Part shown: one piece after another, positions 13,969 through 20,657 of the stretch
Layout: the number at the start of each line of letters is the position of its first letter
Numbering within the stretch: position 1 is the first letter of the stretch
Source: Geobacter sp.
GTDB lineage: Bacteria > Desulfobacterota > Desulfuromonadia > Geobacterales > Geobacteraceae
Reading direction: 5' to 3'
DNA: 20,657 nucleotides
Assembly: GCA_003490025.1 (NCBI GenBank)
Contig: DNJC01000075.1
Span: forward strand, 56,336 to 76,992
Position numbers and translations under genes: made by a program
Notes under the pieces: model-generated
Databases searched by the model: none
Seen by the model: only the letters and a program-made list of their open reading frames with translations
What the model was told of the DNA's origin: nothing

Positions 13969-15072
13969 TCACTTCCCGGCGCCTTCTCGTGCAGCCAGGT
14001 AGTTGGCGGTGTACAGGTATTCCCGCAGCCAGAGAGGGTATTTCGACAGCGCCTTTCCGGGCTTGCCGGCCAGGAAACTCTGCAACCGGAGCATGTAACT
14101 CTTCTCCTTGATCTGCGCAAGTTTGCCGCGCGGGATCCCGATGGCGGGGGTCACGGTCAGTGGGAAATCGACCACCGCGTTGGCGAAGGTGGCGCTCAGG
14201 CTCACGTCCCACCAATTTTCAAAGGGCTGCACGACCACTATCCACTCCTCGCCATCGCTGCCGCGTTGCGCGGAAACCAGCATCCCTCCTCTTACGGTGA
14301 ATGCGGGAGGGCCGTCGCCCGCTTCAACCCCGCTGATCGCGACCCGTGCGGTTCGCTTGCCGTCTGCGATGACTATCGAAGGGGTTTGACGACAACAAAC
14401 GTCGACGTCGGCAAACAGTTCTCTGAATGCGGCCAGGCTTTTGCCGCCGCTGAAATCCCGGAAGCGCTCAAACACAGCCTTCGTCTTCTGGGGCGCCGCC
14501 GGCGGAGCGCTCTCTGTCCGCGGCACGCCCAGCTCACGGCGCAGCAATTCCGCGGCTTCTTCCTGAGAGGAGGGGGGCGCGTCGTTAGGCGGGCTCGTCG
14601 CCGCGGGGACTTCTTCCTGCGGCAGATTGACCGGCGCCGCCATCTGAACCGGCACCGGGCTCACGGCGCCCGACGGGTCGGTGGCCTCAGCCGTCACGAA
14701 GTTGATGACCGGAGGGTAATCGCCCCGTTTCTGGAAGAAGATGGTCGCTTCGAAGGCGGCGTTGCGGTCTTGGTTCAGGATGTGGAGTCGAAGTTTTCCG
14801 GGCGGTGCGGATGCGCCGCGGTCCTGCTCCAGCAGGTTTCCCCCCATGACCGTCACGTCGGGGGCGAAGAGATAGGCGGTGTCATAGTCGACGGTAAAGG
14901 TAAGAGCGGCCACCCCGTCGAATCCCTCCCCCTTGAGGAGATACTTCGACTCTTCGATGGGAAGGAAGCTAAGGGAGCATTCTGCACCGGCCAGGAGCGG
15001 ATTGACCAGGTACACGAGCATGCCTATGGCAACCAGAAAAGATCGCTTCGAGACAGGAGAGAGGCGCCACAT
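13969..15072 (-). CDS. exported protein of unknown function with cohesin-like N-terminal region, 367 aa
   Basis: A signal peptide (about 1-30, SFLVAIGMLVYLVNPLLAGA) leads into a beta-rich region of about 31-135 (LTFTVDYDTAYLFAPDVTV, GKLRLHILNQ, EATIFFQKRGDYPPVINFV). Its strand pattern recalls cohesin-type or Ig-like exported domains; this call is tentative. A Pro/Ala/Glu-rich linker follows (about 136-185). The C-terminal half begins FERFRDFSGGKSLAAFRELF and contains a beta-rich stretch with WIVVVQPFENWWDVSLSATF and a helical end; I do not recognise it. ATG at 15072 has AAGGAGG 7 bases upstream. It lies 53 bases after the small exported protein gene on the same strand, so the two likely form one transcript ahead of the phosphatase copy 2 leader. 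Confidence 0.8.
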   Translation of the reverse strand: MWRLSPVSKRSFLVAIGMLVYLVNPLLAGAECSLSFLPIEESKYLLKGEGFDGVAALTFTVDYDTAYLFAPDVTVMGGNLLEQDRGASAPPGKLRLHILNQDRNAAFEATIFFQKRGDYPPVINFVTAEATDPSGAVSPVPVQMAAPVNLPQEEVPAATSPPNDAPPSSQEEAAELLRRELGVPRTESAPPAAPQKTKAVFERFRDFSGGKSLAAFRELFADVDVCCRQTPSIVIADGKRTARVAISGVEAGDGPPAFTVRGGMLVSAQRGSDGEEWIVVVQPFENWWDVSLSATFANAVVDFPLTVTPAIGIPRGKLAQIKEKSYMLRLQSFLAGKPGKALSKYPLWLREYLYTANYLAAREGAGK

Positions 15073-15125
15073 GGATTGTCCTCCTTATGCGGATTCGCAG
15101 TTTTGAAAAAGCGGAGCATGGCTTC

Positions 15126-15476
15126 TTACCTGCCCTCTCCGTAGAACACGGTGCGCGCCATTTCCCTGGCGGCGACCTGAAAGGTCTCCTGGGGGTGCAT
15201 CTTGCAATAGCGCTCCAAAAGCAGGATGCCGGTCTCGCCATTGGCGAGTTCCAGTTTGGGTATCCTGTTGATCTTTTTGTCGTAGGTCGCGAGCCCGGTC
15301 AGGTATCCGCTCAGCCAGAACTCGAAAGGCGCGGTCTTTCTTTCCGCCCGTGCTTTCAGGTATCCGGCGCAACCGACGTTTCCCGCCATGTTGGTATGGA
15401 CGGGTTCTGCCCCGTGGACGCTACTGCAGAGTACGGCTGACAGCGTTGCCAGGCACGCCGCTGTTTTCATGAACAT
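15126..15476 (-). CDS. small exported protein of unknown function, 116 aa
   Basis: Residues 1-22 are a signal peptide (TAACLATLSAVLCSSVHG then AEP). The mature part has C36 and C91, likely a disulfide, with FWLSGYLTGLATYD (53-66) and LLLERYCKMHPQETFQVAAREM (85-106). This is the pattern of a widespread group of small exported proteins with a W-x-x-GY-(L/I)-(T/S)-G helix and a C-x-x-(H/N)-P motif, related in look to HdeA/Rap1a-type folds, function unknown. ATG at 15476 has AGGGAG very close (about 4 bases); the second ATG at 15470 is better spaced, so either may be used. It appears to be the first gene of the pair with the 367-residue protein. Confidence 0.75.
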   Translation of the reverse strand: MFMKTAACLATLSAVLCSSVHGAEPVHTNMAGNVGCAGYLKARAERKTAPFEFWLSGYLTGLATYDKKINRIPKLELANGETGILLLERYCKMHPQETFQVAAREMARTVFYGEGR

Positions 15477-16064
15477 AGTTCTCCCTGGAACGGCGCTAGA
15501 TCATTATTCCGGATAAGTATCTCTCAGGCTTCCTGCTTTCCTCCCGCACAAACGACGTCATTTCGGCCCCTCGCACAGGCCCCGCTTCAGGACCGATTCT
15601 ATCAGTCGATTTGCACGGTGCTGTGACAAAAGGCTTACAATTCGGTCAGCGAGCAGAATCTGCGGTGGTCGGCGAAGCGGGACGGCATTGCTTTGACGGA
15701 ACACCGGAGGTGGACGGAGATGTCGGTCCGGAACCGGGTGACTCAAGTGGGAGTCTGGGGTTGAAAGATTTCCACCCCCTTTGTGGATAAGGTCTTTGTG
15801 GCTGTGGATTTGTTTCCGGAATGTAACGTATCTATAGCTACTTCAGCATTTTGCACAGTCATTGATCAGTGGGCGCAAGTTGCCGTAATCACGTGGTGAT
15901 GGATGGGACGTTACTTTTCGTGCGGTGCGAGGGGCATGAAGTGGTCGTTAGAGATCGTAACAAAGGGAAAAACGTGGATAACTGCGGTGGATGACCTCGT
16001 TTATGCACAGGTGGAAAGCGGGGGACTTTAAGGCGGAGCAAGGCCGCCTTGAATTTGCAGCCGT
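15477..16064. other. 588-base non-coding region with a cluster of DnaA-box-like 9-mers
   Basis: No reading frame here has a ribosome site or recognisable product; a 62-codon minus frame at 15558-15746 is not convincing. From 15780 to 16010 I count one perfect DnaA box, TGTGGATAA (15782-15790, reverse of TTATCCACA), two matching the relaxed TTWTNCACA form, TTTTGCACA (15849-15857) and TTATGCACA (16001-16009), and two near matches, TGTGGATTT (15803-15811) and CGTGGATAA (15973-15981). The stretch 15805-15875 is more AT-rich than its surroundings. The region may be a DnaA-binding locus or part of a replication origin. No dnaA, dnaN, rpmH, gyrB or partition gene is in view. Confidence 0.5.
16030..16050 (-). 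terminator. hairpin after the Ppx/GppA gene
   Basis: AAGGCGG (16030-16036) and CCGCCTT (16044-16050) form a perfect 7-bp stem with a 7-base loop, 14 bases beyond the TGA of the phosphatase gene. On the minus strand it is followed by AAAG, so the U tract is limited to the stem end. A modest terminator. Confidence 0.5.
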
Positions 16065-17615
16065 TCACGGCTGACGGGGGGCGGGGGACAACTCCATGAC
16101 CAGCTTGAGCCCGGTCGCGGCCAGGAACAGGTCGCTCTTCTCCTTGGCGCCGAAAAGCTCCACGGACATGTCGTCCTGGCCCACCAGGCCGAGCCGCAGC
16201 GTGTCCCTTGCAAGCATCGGGCGCACGGTTTCCACCACCTTGTTGCGGCGCCTGTCCAGGCCGTCGCAAAGGCGCACGATCCCTCCCAGCAGGGAGACCC
16301 GCGCCTGGTCCTCGCCGCTTAGTCTCGCGTACTGTTCGTGCTTCTTCTTGGGAAGCGATTTTCTGTGGTACCTAGCTATGTTGGCGATCAGTTCACGCTC
16401 GCGGGGGGTGAAGCCGAACAGGTCGGCGTGGCGGATCAGGTGGTAGGAGTGCTTGTGGTGCCCCGAGTAGTTTATGAAATAGCCGACATCGTGCAGCAGT
16501 GCCGCCGCCTCCAGTAGACGCCCATCCTTCTCTGTCAGGCCGAAGCGGCGGGAGATCGTCTTGAAGATCTCCCGCGCGAGCTGCGCGATGTGCTGGGAAT
16601 GCTCCTGGTCGAAATGGCAGGAACGCCCGAAATCGAGCGCCGATTCGCGCCATGAGCGCGTGCTCTTTCCCTGCGGGAGTAGCAGCTGCCTGCGCAGCCC
16701 CCGCAGGATCAGCCCCTCGCGTATGCCGCGCTCGTTCACCCGCAGCAGGTTCACCCGGAAAAACCCCATCAGCTCGTCGATAACCGTCACGCCGGCGACG
16801 ATGATGTCGCAGCGGTCCGGACTGAGCCCCGGTAGCGAACGGCGCTCTTTCTCGCTCATCCGAAGCAGCCCCGCCAGCAGGTGCACAACCTCCGAGCGGA
16901 GCAGTTCGTAGCCGTGAACCGATTCGTGGCGTTCGCTGCGTGCCGCCATCGCCATGGAAGCGACCGAGGTGGCTGTTCCTCCCGAGCCGATCATGCACTG
17001 CAGAGCCGTCCGCTCCTGCGAGTCGAACGCCTCCCTCAGGGTCCTGCGGATATGCCTGCGCAGCTTGCGATGCTGTTCCGGGGCGACCGGATCGCTTTTC
17101 AGGAATTTCTCCGTCAGGAATACGGCGCCAAGCTCCAGGGAGAGAACCTCCTCGATGTGCGTCCCGACGGCGGTGACCAGTTCCAGGCTCCCGCCGCCGA
17201 TGTCGAAGATCAGGTGGCGCACCCCTTCCAGGTCGAAGTTGTGGAAGGCGCTCAAGGCGGCGAGTTCCGCCTCGTCCTCGCCGCTGATGACCTCAACCTC
17301 CAGGCCGGTGCGGTCCCTGATGGCGGCGATGAACCCGGCGCCGTTGGACGCCTTGCGCACCGCGCTGGTGGCAACCGCCTCGATGGAGCGGACCCGGTAG
17401 CCGTCGATGATCTTCTTCTGGCGGGTGAGCGCTTCGAGCGCGCGGTCCCAGGCGGTTGCGGCTATGCTGCCGGAGCGGTTCAGCCCCTCGCCGAGCCGGA
17501 CCGTCACCTTCTCGTCGTCGAGGATCCTGTATTTTCCGGCGGCGTCGACCTCTATGATGATGCTTCGTATGGAGTTGGTGCCGATGTCGACGGCTGCGAG
17601 CCGGTTTTGCTTCAC
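16065..17615 (-). CDS. Ppx/GppA family phosphatase with C-terminal HD domain, 516 aa
   Basis: The N-terminal ASKHA-type domains show VDIGTNSIR (9-17), SGEDEAELA (111-119) and FDIGGGSLELV (137-147), the phosphate-binding and catalytic motifs of exopolyphosphatase and guanosine pentaphosphatase. GSGGTATSVASM (210-221) is the second nucleotide-fold loop. The C-terminal part (about 325-516) is HD-like, with LLHDVGYF (H375, D376) and SGHHKHS (384-390). The length of 516 matches two-domain bacterial Ppx/GppA enzymes. Expected roles are hydrolysis of polyphosphate or of pppGpp to ppGpp in the cytoplasm; sequence alone does not separate the two. The start is GTG at 17615 with AAAGGAG 8 bases upstream. 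It follows the HhH gene by 42 bases and is probably cotranscribed with it. Confidence 0.95.
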   Translation of the reverse strand: MKQNRLAAVDIGTNSIRSIIIEVDAAGKYRILDDEKVTVRLGEGLNRSGSIAATAWDRALEALTRQKKIIDGYRVRSIEAVATSAVRKASNGAGFIAAIRDRTGLEVEVISGEDEAELAALSAFHNFDLEGVRHLIFDIGGGSLELVTAVGTHIEEVLSLELGAVFLTEKFLKSDPVAPEQHRKLRRHIRRTLREAFDSQERTALQCMIGSGGTATSVASMAMAARSERHESVHGYELLRSEVVHLLAGLLRMSEKERRSLPGLSPDRCDIIVAGVTVIDELMGFFRVNLLRVNERGIREGLILRGLRRQLLLPQGKSTRSWRESALDFGRSCHFDQEHSQHIAQLAREIFKTISRRFGLTEKDGRLLEAAALLHDVGYFINYSGHHKHSYHLIRHADLFGFTPRERELIANIARYHRKSLPKKKHEQYARLSGEDQARVSLLGGIVRLCDGLDRRRNKVVETVRPMLARDTLRLGLVGQDDMSVELFGAKEKSDLFLAATGLKLVMELSPAPRQP

Positions 17616-17657
17616 GAAAGGAACTCCTTTGCCGCTTCGAGGCGTGAGTCAGGTCGG

Positions 17658-18188
17658 CTAGAGAACCTTGAGCACCGCCTTTCTTGCTTTCTTGAGCCCT
17701 TTCCTTACCTTCTTCAGGCTTGCTTCCTCAAGCCCGGCAATCCGTTTCTCCGCCTTGCCGAGCGCCTTTGCGGCACGTTTGGAGCACCTCTTGCCTGACT
17801 TTCCGGACTCGCCGATCTTTTCCAGGACGTTGAGTACCTTGTTCAGGTCGGCGCTCAGTTTCTTGCCGGATTTTCCGGCAACCTCCTCCTGGAAGCGCGC
17901 CCTGGTCCCCTCGGCCAGCGTCTGGACCTTCTCGCTTACCTCTGAACGCAACTGCTTAAGGGCCTTGACGCGCTCCTCGCGCGCGGTCGGCTCGGCTTCG
18001 GTTAACTCCCTCGCCTGGTCCAGTATCGACTTCACGTTCCGGTGGGTGATGCCCCTGACCTTGCTCAGTTCCTCCTCTCCGGTCTGCGCGATCTTCTCGA
18101 AGCTGTCCAGCCCCGTCTCGTAAAGGCGCTTGCCGAGAACCCTGCCCACCCCTTTAATCCGTTGCAAATCTGCCGGTTTCGTCACCAT
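17658..18188 (-). CDS. helix-hairpin-helix protein with Lys/Ala-rich histone H1-like tail, 176 aa
   Basis: Residues about 5-60 carry a helix-hairpin-helix unit: LQRIKGVGRVLGKRLYETGLDSFEKIA, followed by a second VRGITHRNVKSIL turn, as in nonspecific DNA-binding helical domains. The middle (65-130) is charged and helical. The last 50 residues are rich in Lys, Ala and Arg (KRAAKALGKAEKR; KKVRKGLKKARKAVLKVL), as in histone H1-like tails. No catalytic motif is visible, so a nucleoid-associated or DNA-bridging role is inferred. ATG at 18188 has GGGAGG about 10 bases upstream; GTG at the second codon is an alternative. The gene precedes ppx-like on the same strand and diverges from the protease gene. 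Confidence 0.8.
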   Translation of the reverse strand: MVTKPADLQRIKGVGRVLGKRLYETGLDSFEKIAQTGEEELSKVRGITHRNVKSILDQARELTEAEPTAREERVKALKQLRSEVSEKVQTLAEGTRARFQEEVAGKSGKKLSADLNKVLNVLEKIGESGKSGKRCSKRAAKALGKAEKRIAGLEEASLKKVRKGLKKARKAVLKVL

Positions 18189-18500
18189 GTCTGGCCTACC
18201 TCCCTCGTTACCATCTTGTTATTTTGCTTCTTCAGAACGTCTGGTAATTAACAGTCTGGCGTCGTGTTTTTAATGTGAGTATTCACTGTAGCGAAATAGA
18301 TCCAGTTCTGCAACCTGTTGCCCCGTGCATCGCAAGAGTTCACAAAACTGTAACATTCGAGGGAGGCTCCCCGCGGGGGAGCGAGCTGGGGGCCGCAGCC
18401 GGAAGCGGCGAAATTACGCAACATTCACCGGGCCGTAACCGGTATTTAATGTTCCCTCCGTATAAAGGGGATGGGGGATGCCCCGTGATTTGGAGGTCCT
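18189..18500. other. divergent intergenic region before the HhH and protease genes
   Basis: This 312-base gap must contain promoters in both directions. A compact hairpin, GCTCCCC (18366-18372) with GGGGAGC (18376-18382), lies in what would be the protease leader or promoter. A TATAAA-like hexamer (18461-18466) lies about 35 bases before the protease ATG but has no clear -35. TGGAGG (18491-18496) is the protease ribosome site. The first 110 bases beside the HhH gene are relatively AT-rich. I could not choose a promoter with confidence and see no small gene. Confidence 0.4.
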
Positions 18501-20657
18501 ATGCCGTGTTCCCCGAGATACGCTGCCACCATTGGCGTGGCCATTCTGGTTCTCACCTGTTACTGCCCCTCATTCGCCGCCGGACAGGGTGAAGGCGCAG
18601 TCGCCGAAAGCCCGTTCGCGCCCGCCGGATCAGCCGCGGTCAAGGCACTGACGGAGCTGAACGTCGGTCGCCCGCAGGAACTCATCGTACTCTTTGACTC
18701 GGACCTGATCGAAGAGGAAGCGGCGCAACGTCGCCGCCAGGGTGGCCTCGTCTTCGACGACGATAATGTGCTCCGTTTCAAGGCTCAGAGGTTCCGCCGG
18801 CTGAAGGAGGCGCTGGCTCCCGGCGTGGGTTCCGGTCAGACGGAGATCGTAAGAGACTACGGCCACCTCCCCATGACCTTCGCCAGGTTCCGCACCAGGG
18901 GCGCCCTGGAGGAGCTTTTGCGCCGGCCGGAGACGGTGGCGGTCTACGAGAACAGGGAGATGTTCCCACACCTGAGCTACAGTCTCCCCTTCATCAACCA
19001 GCCCCCCCTGGCCGGTGCCGGCATCACGGGGAGCGGTCTCGGCGTCGCGGTCATCGACTCGGGCATCGACTACACACTTCCCGCCTTCGGCTCCTGCAGC
19101 GCACCGGGAGTGCCGAATGGGTGCCGGGTAGCCGCATCGGTGGACGTCACCGGCGATAACCTCACCCTGAACCAGGCGGCCGACAACCACGGCACCAACG
19201 TGGCGGGCATCGCCGCCGGCGCAGCCCCGGGGGCGCAGATCGTGTCGATCAACGCCTTTTCAGGGGGCGCCTCCACGGTCAGCTGGGTCCTTGCCGGCAT
19301 CGACTGGGCCATAGAAAACCGGAGCGCCTACAACATCTCCTCGCTCAACATGAGCCTCGGCGACGGGGGGAATTACACCTCCCCCTGCGACCGCCGCGGC
19401 ACCAATCCATTCCTGGTTCCGCTATCCAATGCCCGTGCGGCCGGGATCCTGCCGGTCGCCTCCTCGGGGAACGCTGCCCTGACCTCAGGCATGGCCAGCC
19501 CGGCCTGTACCCCGGGCGTAGTGTCGGTTGGGGCGGTGTACGACGCAAGCTGGGGCGGTCCTTACGCCTGGGGAGGGCCGCCCTCCGTCTGCAGCGACTC
19601 GTCGGCCTCGGCCCCGGACATGATCCCCTGCTTTTCCAACAGCGCCTCCTTCCTCACCATGCTTGCCCCGGGCGCCTTCATCACCGCCGCCGGCATACAG
19701 ATGGCAGGGACCTCGCAGGCGGCCCCCCACGTCGCCGCGGCCGCGGCGCTGCTCCGCTTTGCGCACCCCTCCGACACCCTTGAGCAGACGGTAGCCCGCA
19801 TGACCGCTACGGGGACGCCGGTCTCGGATGCGCGCAACGGCGTCACCACTCCGCGCCTGAACATGCTGGCCGCGCTGGGGGCGCCCGCCAACGACAACTT
19901 CGCCGACCGCATCGTGCTGCCGGAGGCCTCGGGGAGCCGGGGCGGCAACAACCTGAACGCGACGAAGGAGCCGGGGGAGCCCGCACATGCGGGGGGGCAG
20001 GGGGGCAGGTCGGTATGGTGGAGTTGGACACCGTCCGAGTCGGGGAGGGCATCCATCGACGGCGCCGGGAGCGGCTTCAGTCCGCTCCTCGGCGTGTACA
20101 CCGGATCCTCCCTGGAGAGCCTCGAGAAGGTCGCCGACGGCTCCGGCCAGGGGGCCGCCGCCACTTTCGACGTCCGGAAGGGAACGGAGTATCTGATAGC
20201 CCTCGACGGCGCGGCCGGCGCCTCGGGTTCGCTAAACCTCAACTGGCAGTTCGCGTTACAGGCCGACCTGCTCGTGGCCATGGCTCCCCCTATCTCCGCG
20301 CAGGCGGGAAGCGAAGCCGCCTATACGGCGACCGTCACCAACAACGGCCCGTCCATTGCCAGGGAGGTCACGCTGACGAGCGCGCTCCCCTCCGGGGTGC
20401 AGTTCGTTTCGGCCTCGTCCGGCTGCAGCATGGCCCAAGGCACGATCACCTGCGCCCTCGGCGACCTGGAGTCGGGCGCGCAGGGGGCGGTTCAGGTGGT
20501 GGTCACCCCCGATGGGGCCGGGGCATTAGAGTTTGCCGCCACCGTCGCCTCCAGCACTGTCGATCCCGTTTCCGGCAACAACGCGGCTATCGCCTCCTGC
20601 AGCGTGAGTGCCGCACCCGAGGCGGTGCCGGCTCTCTCCAACTTCGGCATCGCGGCC
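18501..20657 (+). CDS. secreted subtilisin-like (S8) serine protease, cut off by the window edge, at least 719 aa
   Basis: ATG at 18501 follows GGAGG, and the frame stays open to the last base. Residues 1-27 are a signal peptide. Residues 30-150 look like a propeptide. The catalytic triad is clear: D186 in VIDSGID, H230 in NHGTNVAGIAAG and S405 in AGTSQAAPHVAAA, in S8 order and spacing. From about residue 465 an NDNF-type exported domain follows (NDNFADRI ... HAGGQGGRSVWWSW ... LLGVYTGSS). At about 590-700 comes a DUF11-like repeat (YTATVTNNGPSIA ... CALGDLESGAQG). The final visible residues VPALSNFGIAA look like the start of an IPTL-CTERM-type sorting segment. Paired cysteines near the active domain suggest disulfides. 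The protease is predicted to act outside the cytoplasm, possibly surface-sorted; target unknown. Confidence 0.93.
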   Translation, partial: MPCSPRYAATIGVAILVLTCYCPSFAAGQGEGAVAESPFAPAGSAAVKALTELNVGRPQELIVLFDSDLIEEEAAQRRRQGGLVFDDDNVLRFKAQRFRRLKEALAPGVGSGQTEIVRDYGHLPMTFARFRTRGALEELLRRPETVAVYENREMFPHLSYSLPFINQPPLAGAGITGSGLGVAVIDSGIDYTLPAFGSCSAPGVPNGCRVAASVDVTGDNLTLNQAADNHGTNVAGIAAGAAPGAQIVSINAFSGGASTVSWVLAGIDWAIENRSAYNISSLNMSLGDGGNYTSPCDRRGTNPFLVPLSNARAAGILPVASSGNAALTSGMASPACTPGVVSVGAVYDASWGGPYAWGGPPSVCSDSSASAPDMIPCFSNSASFLTMLAPGAFITAAGIQMAGTSQAAPHVAAAAALLRFAHPSDTLEQTVARMTATGTPVSDARNGVTTPRLNMLAALGAPANDNFADRIVLPEASGSRGGNNLNATKEPGEPAHAGGQGGRSVWWSWTPSESGRASIDGAGSGFSPLLGVYTGSSLESLEKVADGSGQGAAATFDVRKGTEYLIALDGAAGASGSLNLNWQFALQADLLVAMAPPISAQAGSEAAYTATVTNNGPSIAREVTLTSALPSGVQFVSASSGCSMAQGTITCALGDLESGAQGAVQVVVTPDGAGALEFAATVASSTVDPVSGNNAAIASCSVSAAPEAVPALSNFGIAA

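Noticed and set aside
15558..15746. 62-codon minus-strand frame in the long intergenic region
   Set aside because: No ribosome site, no recognisable feature, and Pro/Arg-rich composition expected of random GC-rich DNA.
1..20657. CRISPR arrays, insertion sequences, phage genes, rRNA or tRNA genes
   Set aside because: Looked for on both strands; no evenly spaced repeats, no transposase or integrase motifs, and no conserved RNA-gene segments seen.

Overview
The window is GC-rich, densely coded bacterial DNA. Several gene types and repeats recall the Geobacter/Geomonas group (Geobacterales, Desulfuromonadota): secreted PKD-domain phosphatases, a radical SAM/SPASM peptide cassette, HupE/UreJ-type membrane protein, short GC-rich palindromic repeats. 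This placement is inference from memory of such genomes, not a database match. I see no tRNA, rRNA, CRISPR array, transposase or phage gene. Nearly everything reads on the minus strand; the exceptions are a small zinc-ribbon gene (3178-3366) and a subtilisin-like protease that runs off the right edge.

Layout. 1-2880: a truncated phosphatidylserine decarboxylase-like gene overlapping the end of a large unrecognised 826-residue gene that begins at TTG behind a strong ribosome binding site. 2881-4448: short intergenic DNA, a 62-residue zinc-ribbon protein, and a convergent membrane-anchored alpha/beta hydrolase. 4558-6024: exported HupE/UreJ-like membrane protein. 6108-8048 and 12028-13701: two same-strand paralogues of a secreted purple-acid-phosphatase-like enzyme, about 91% identical over some 437 residues by eye but with unrelated C-terminal domains. 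Between them is a cassette in the order TPR/membrane protein, 71-residue hydrophobic peptide, radical SAM/SPASM enzyme, heme-cytochrome-like membrane protein; this looks like a peptide-maturation operon. 13969-15476: two exported proteins of unknown role. 15477-16064: a 588-base gap with a cluster of DnaA-box-like 9-mers. 16065-18188: an HhH/histone-H1-like DNA-binding protein followed by a Ppx/GppA-HD phosphatase. 18501-end: secreted S8 protease with NDNF-type and DUF11-like domains and what looks like the start of an IPTL-CTERM-like sorting signal.

The two most interesting items are these. (1) A short structured 5' leader is shared by both phosphatase genes. Its flanks differ, yet the leader is conserved, carries paired compensatory changes and ends in an intrinsic terminator whose 5' arm can alternatively pair upstream. 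This is the architecture of a transcription-attenuating riboswitch or similar element, and I could not assign it to a known class. (2) The small peptide gene overlaps a complete radical SAM/SPASM gene by ATGA and is embedded between membrane-protein genes, suggesting an uncharacterised membrane-associated modified peptide. Phosphatases, HupE-like protein, protease and the other signal-peptide proteins give much of the window an envelope/secretion theme.
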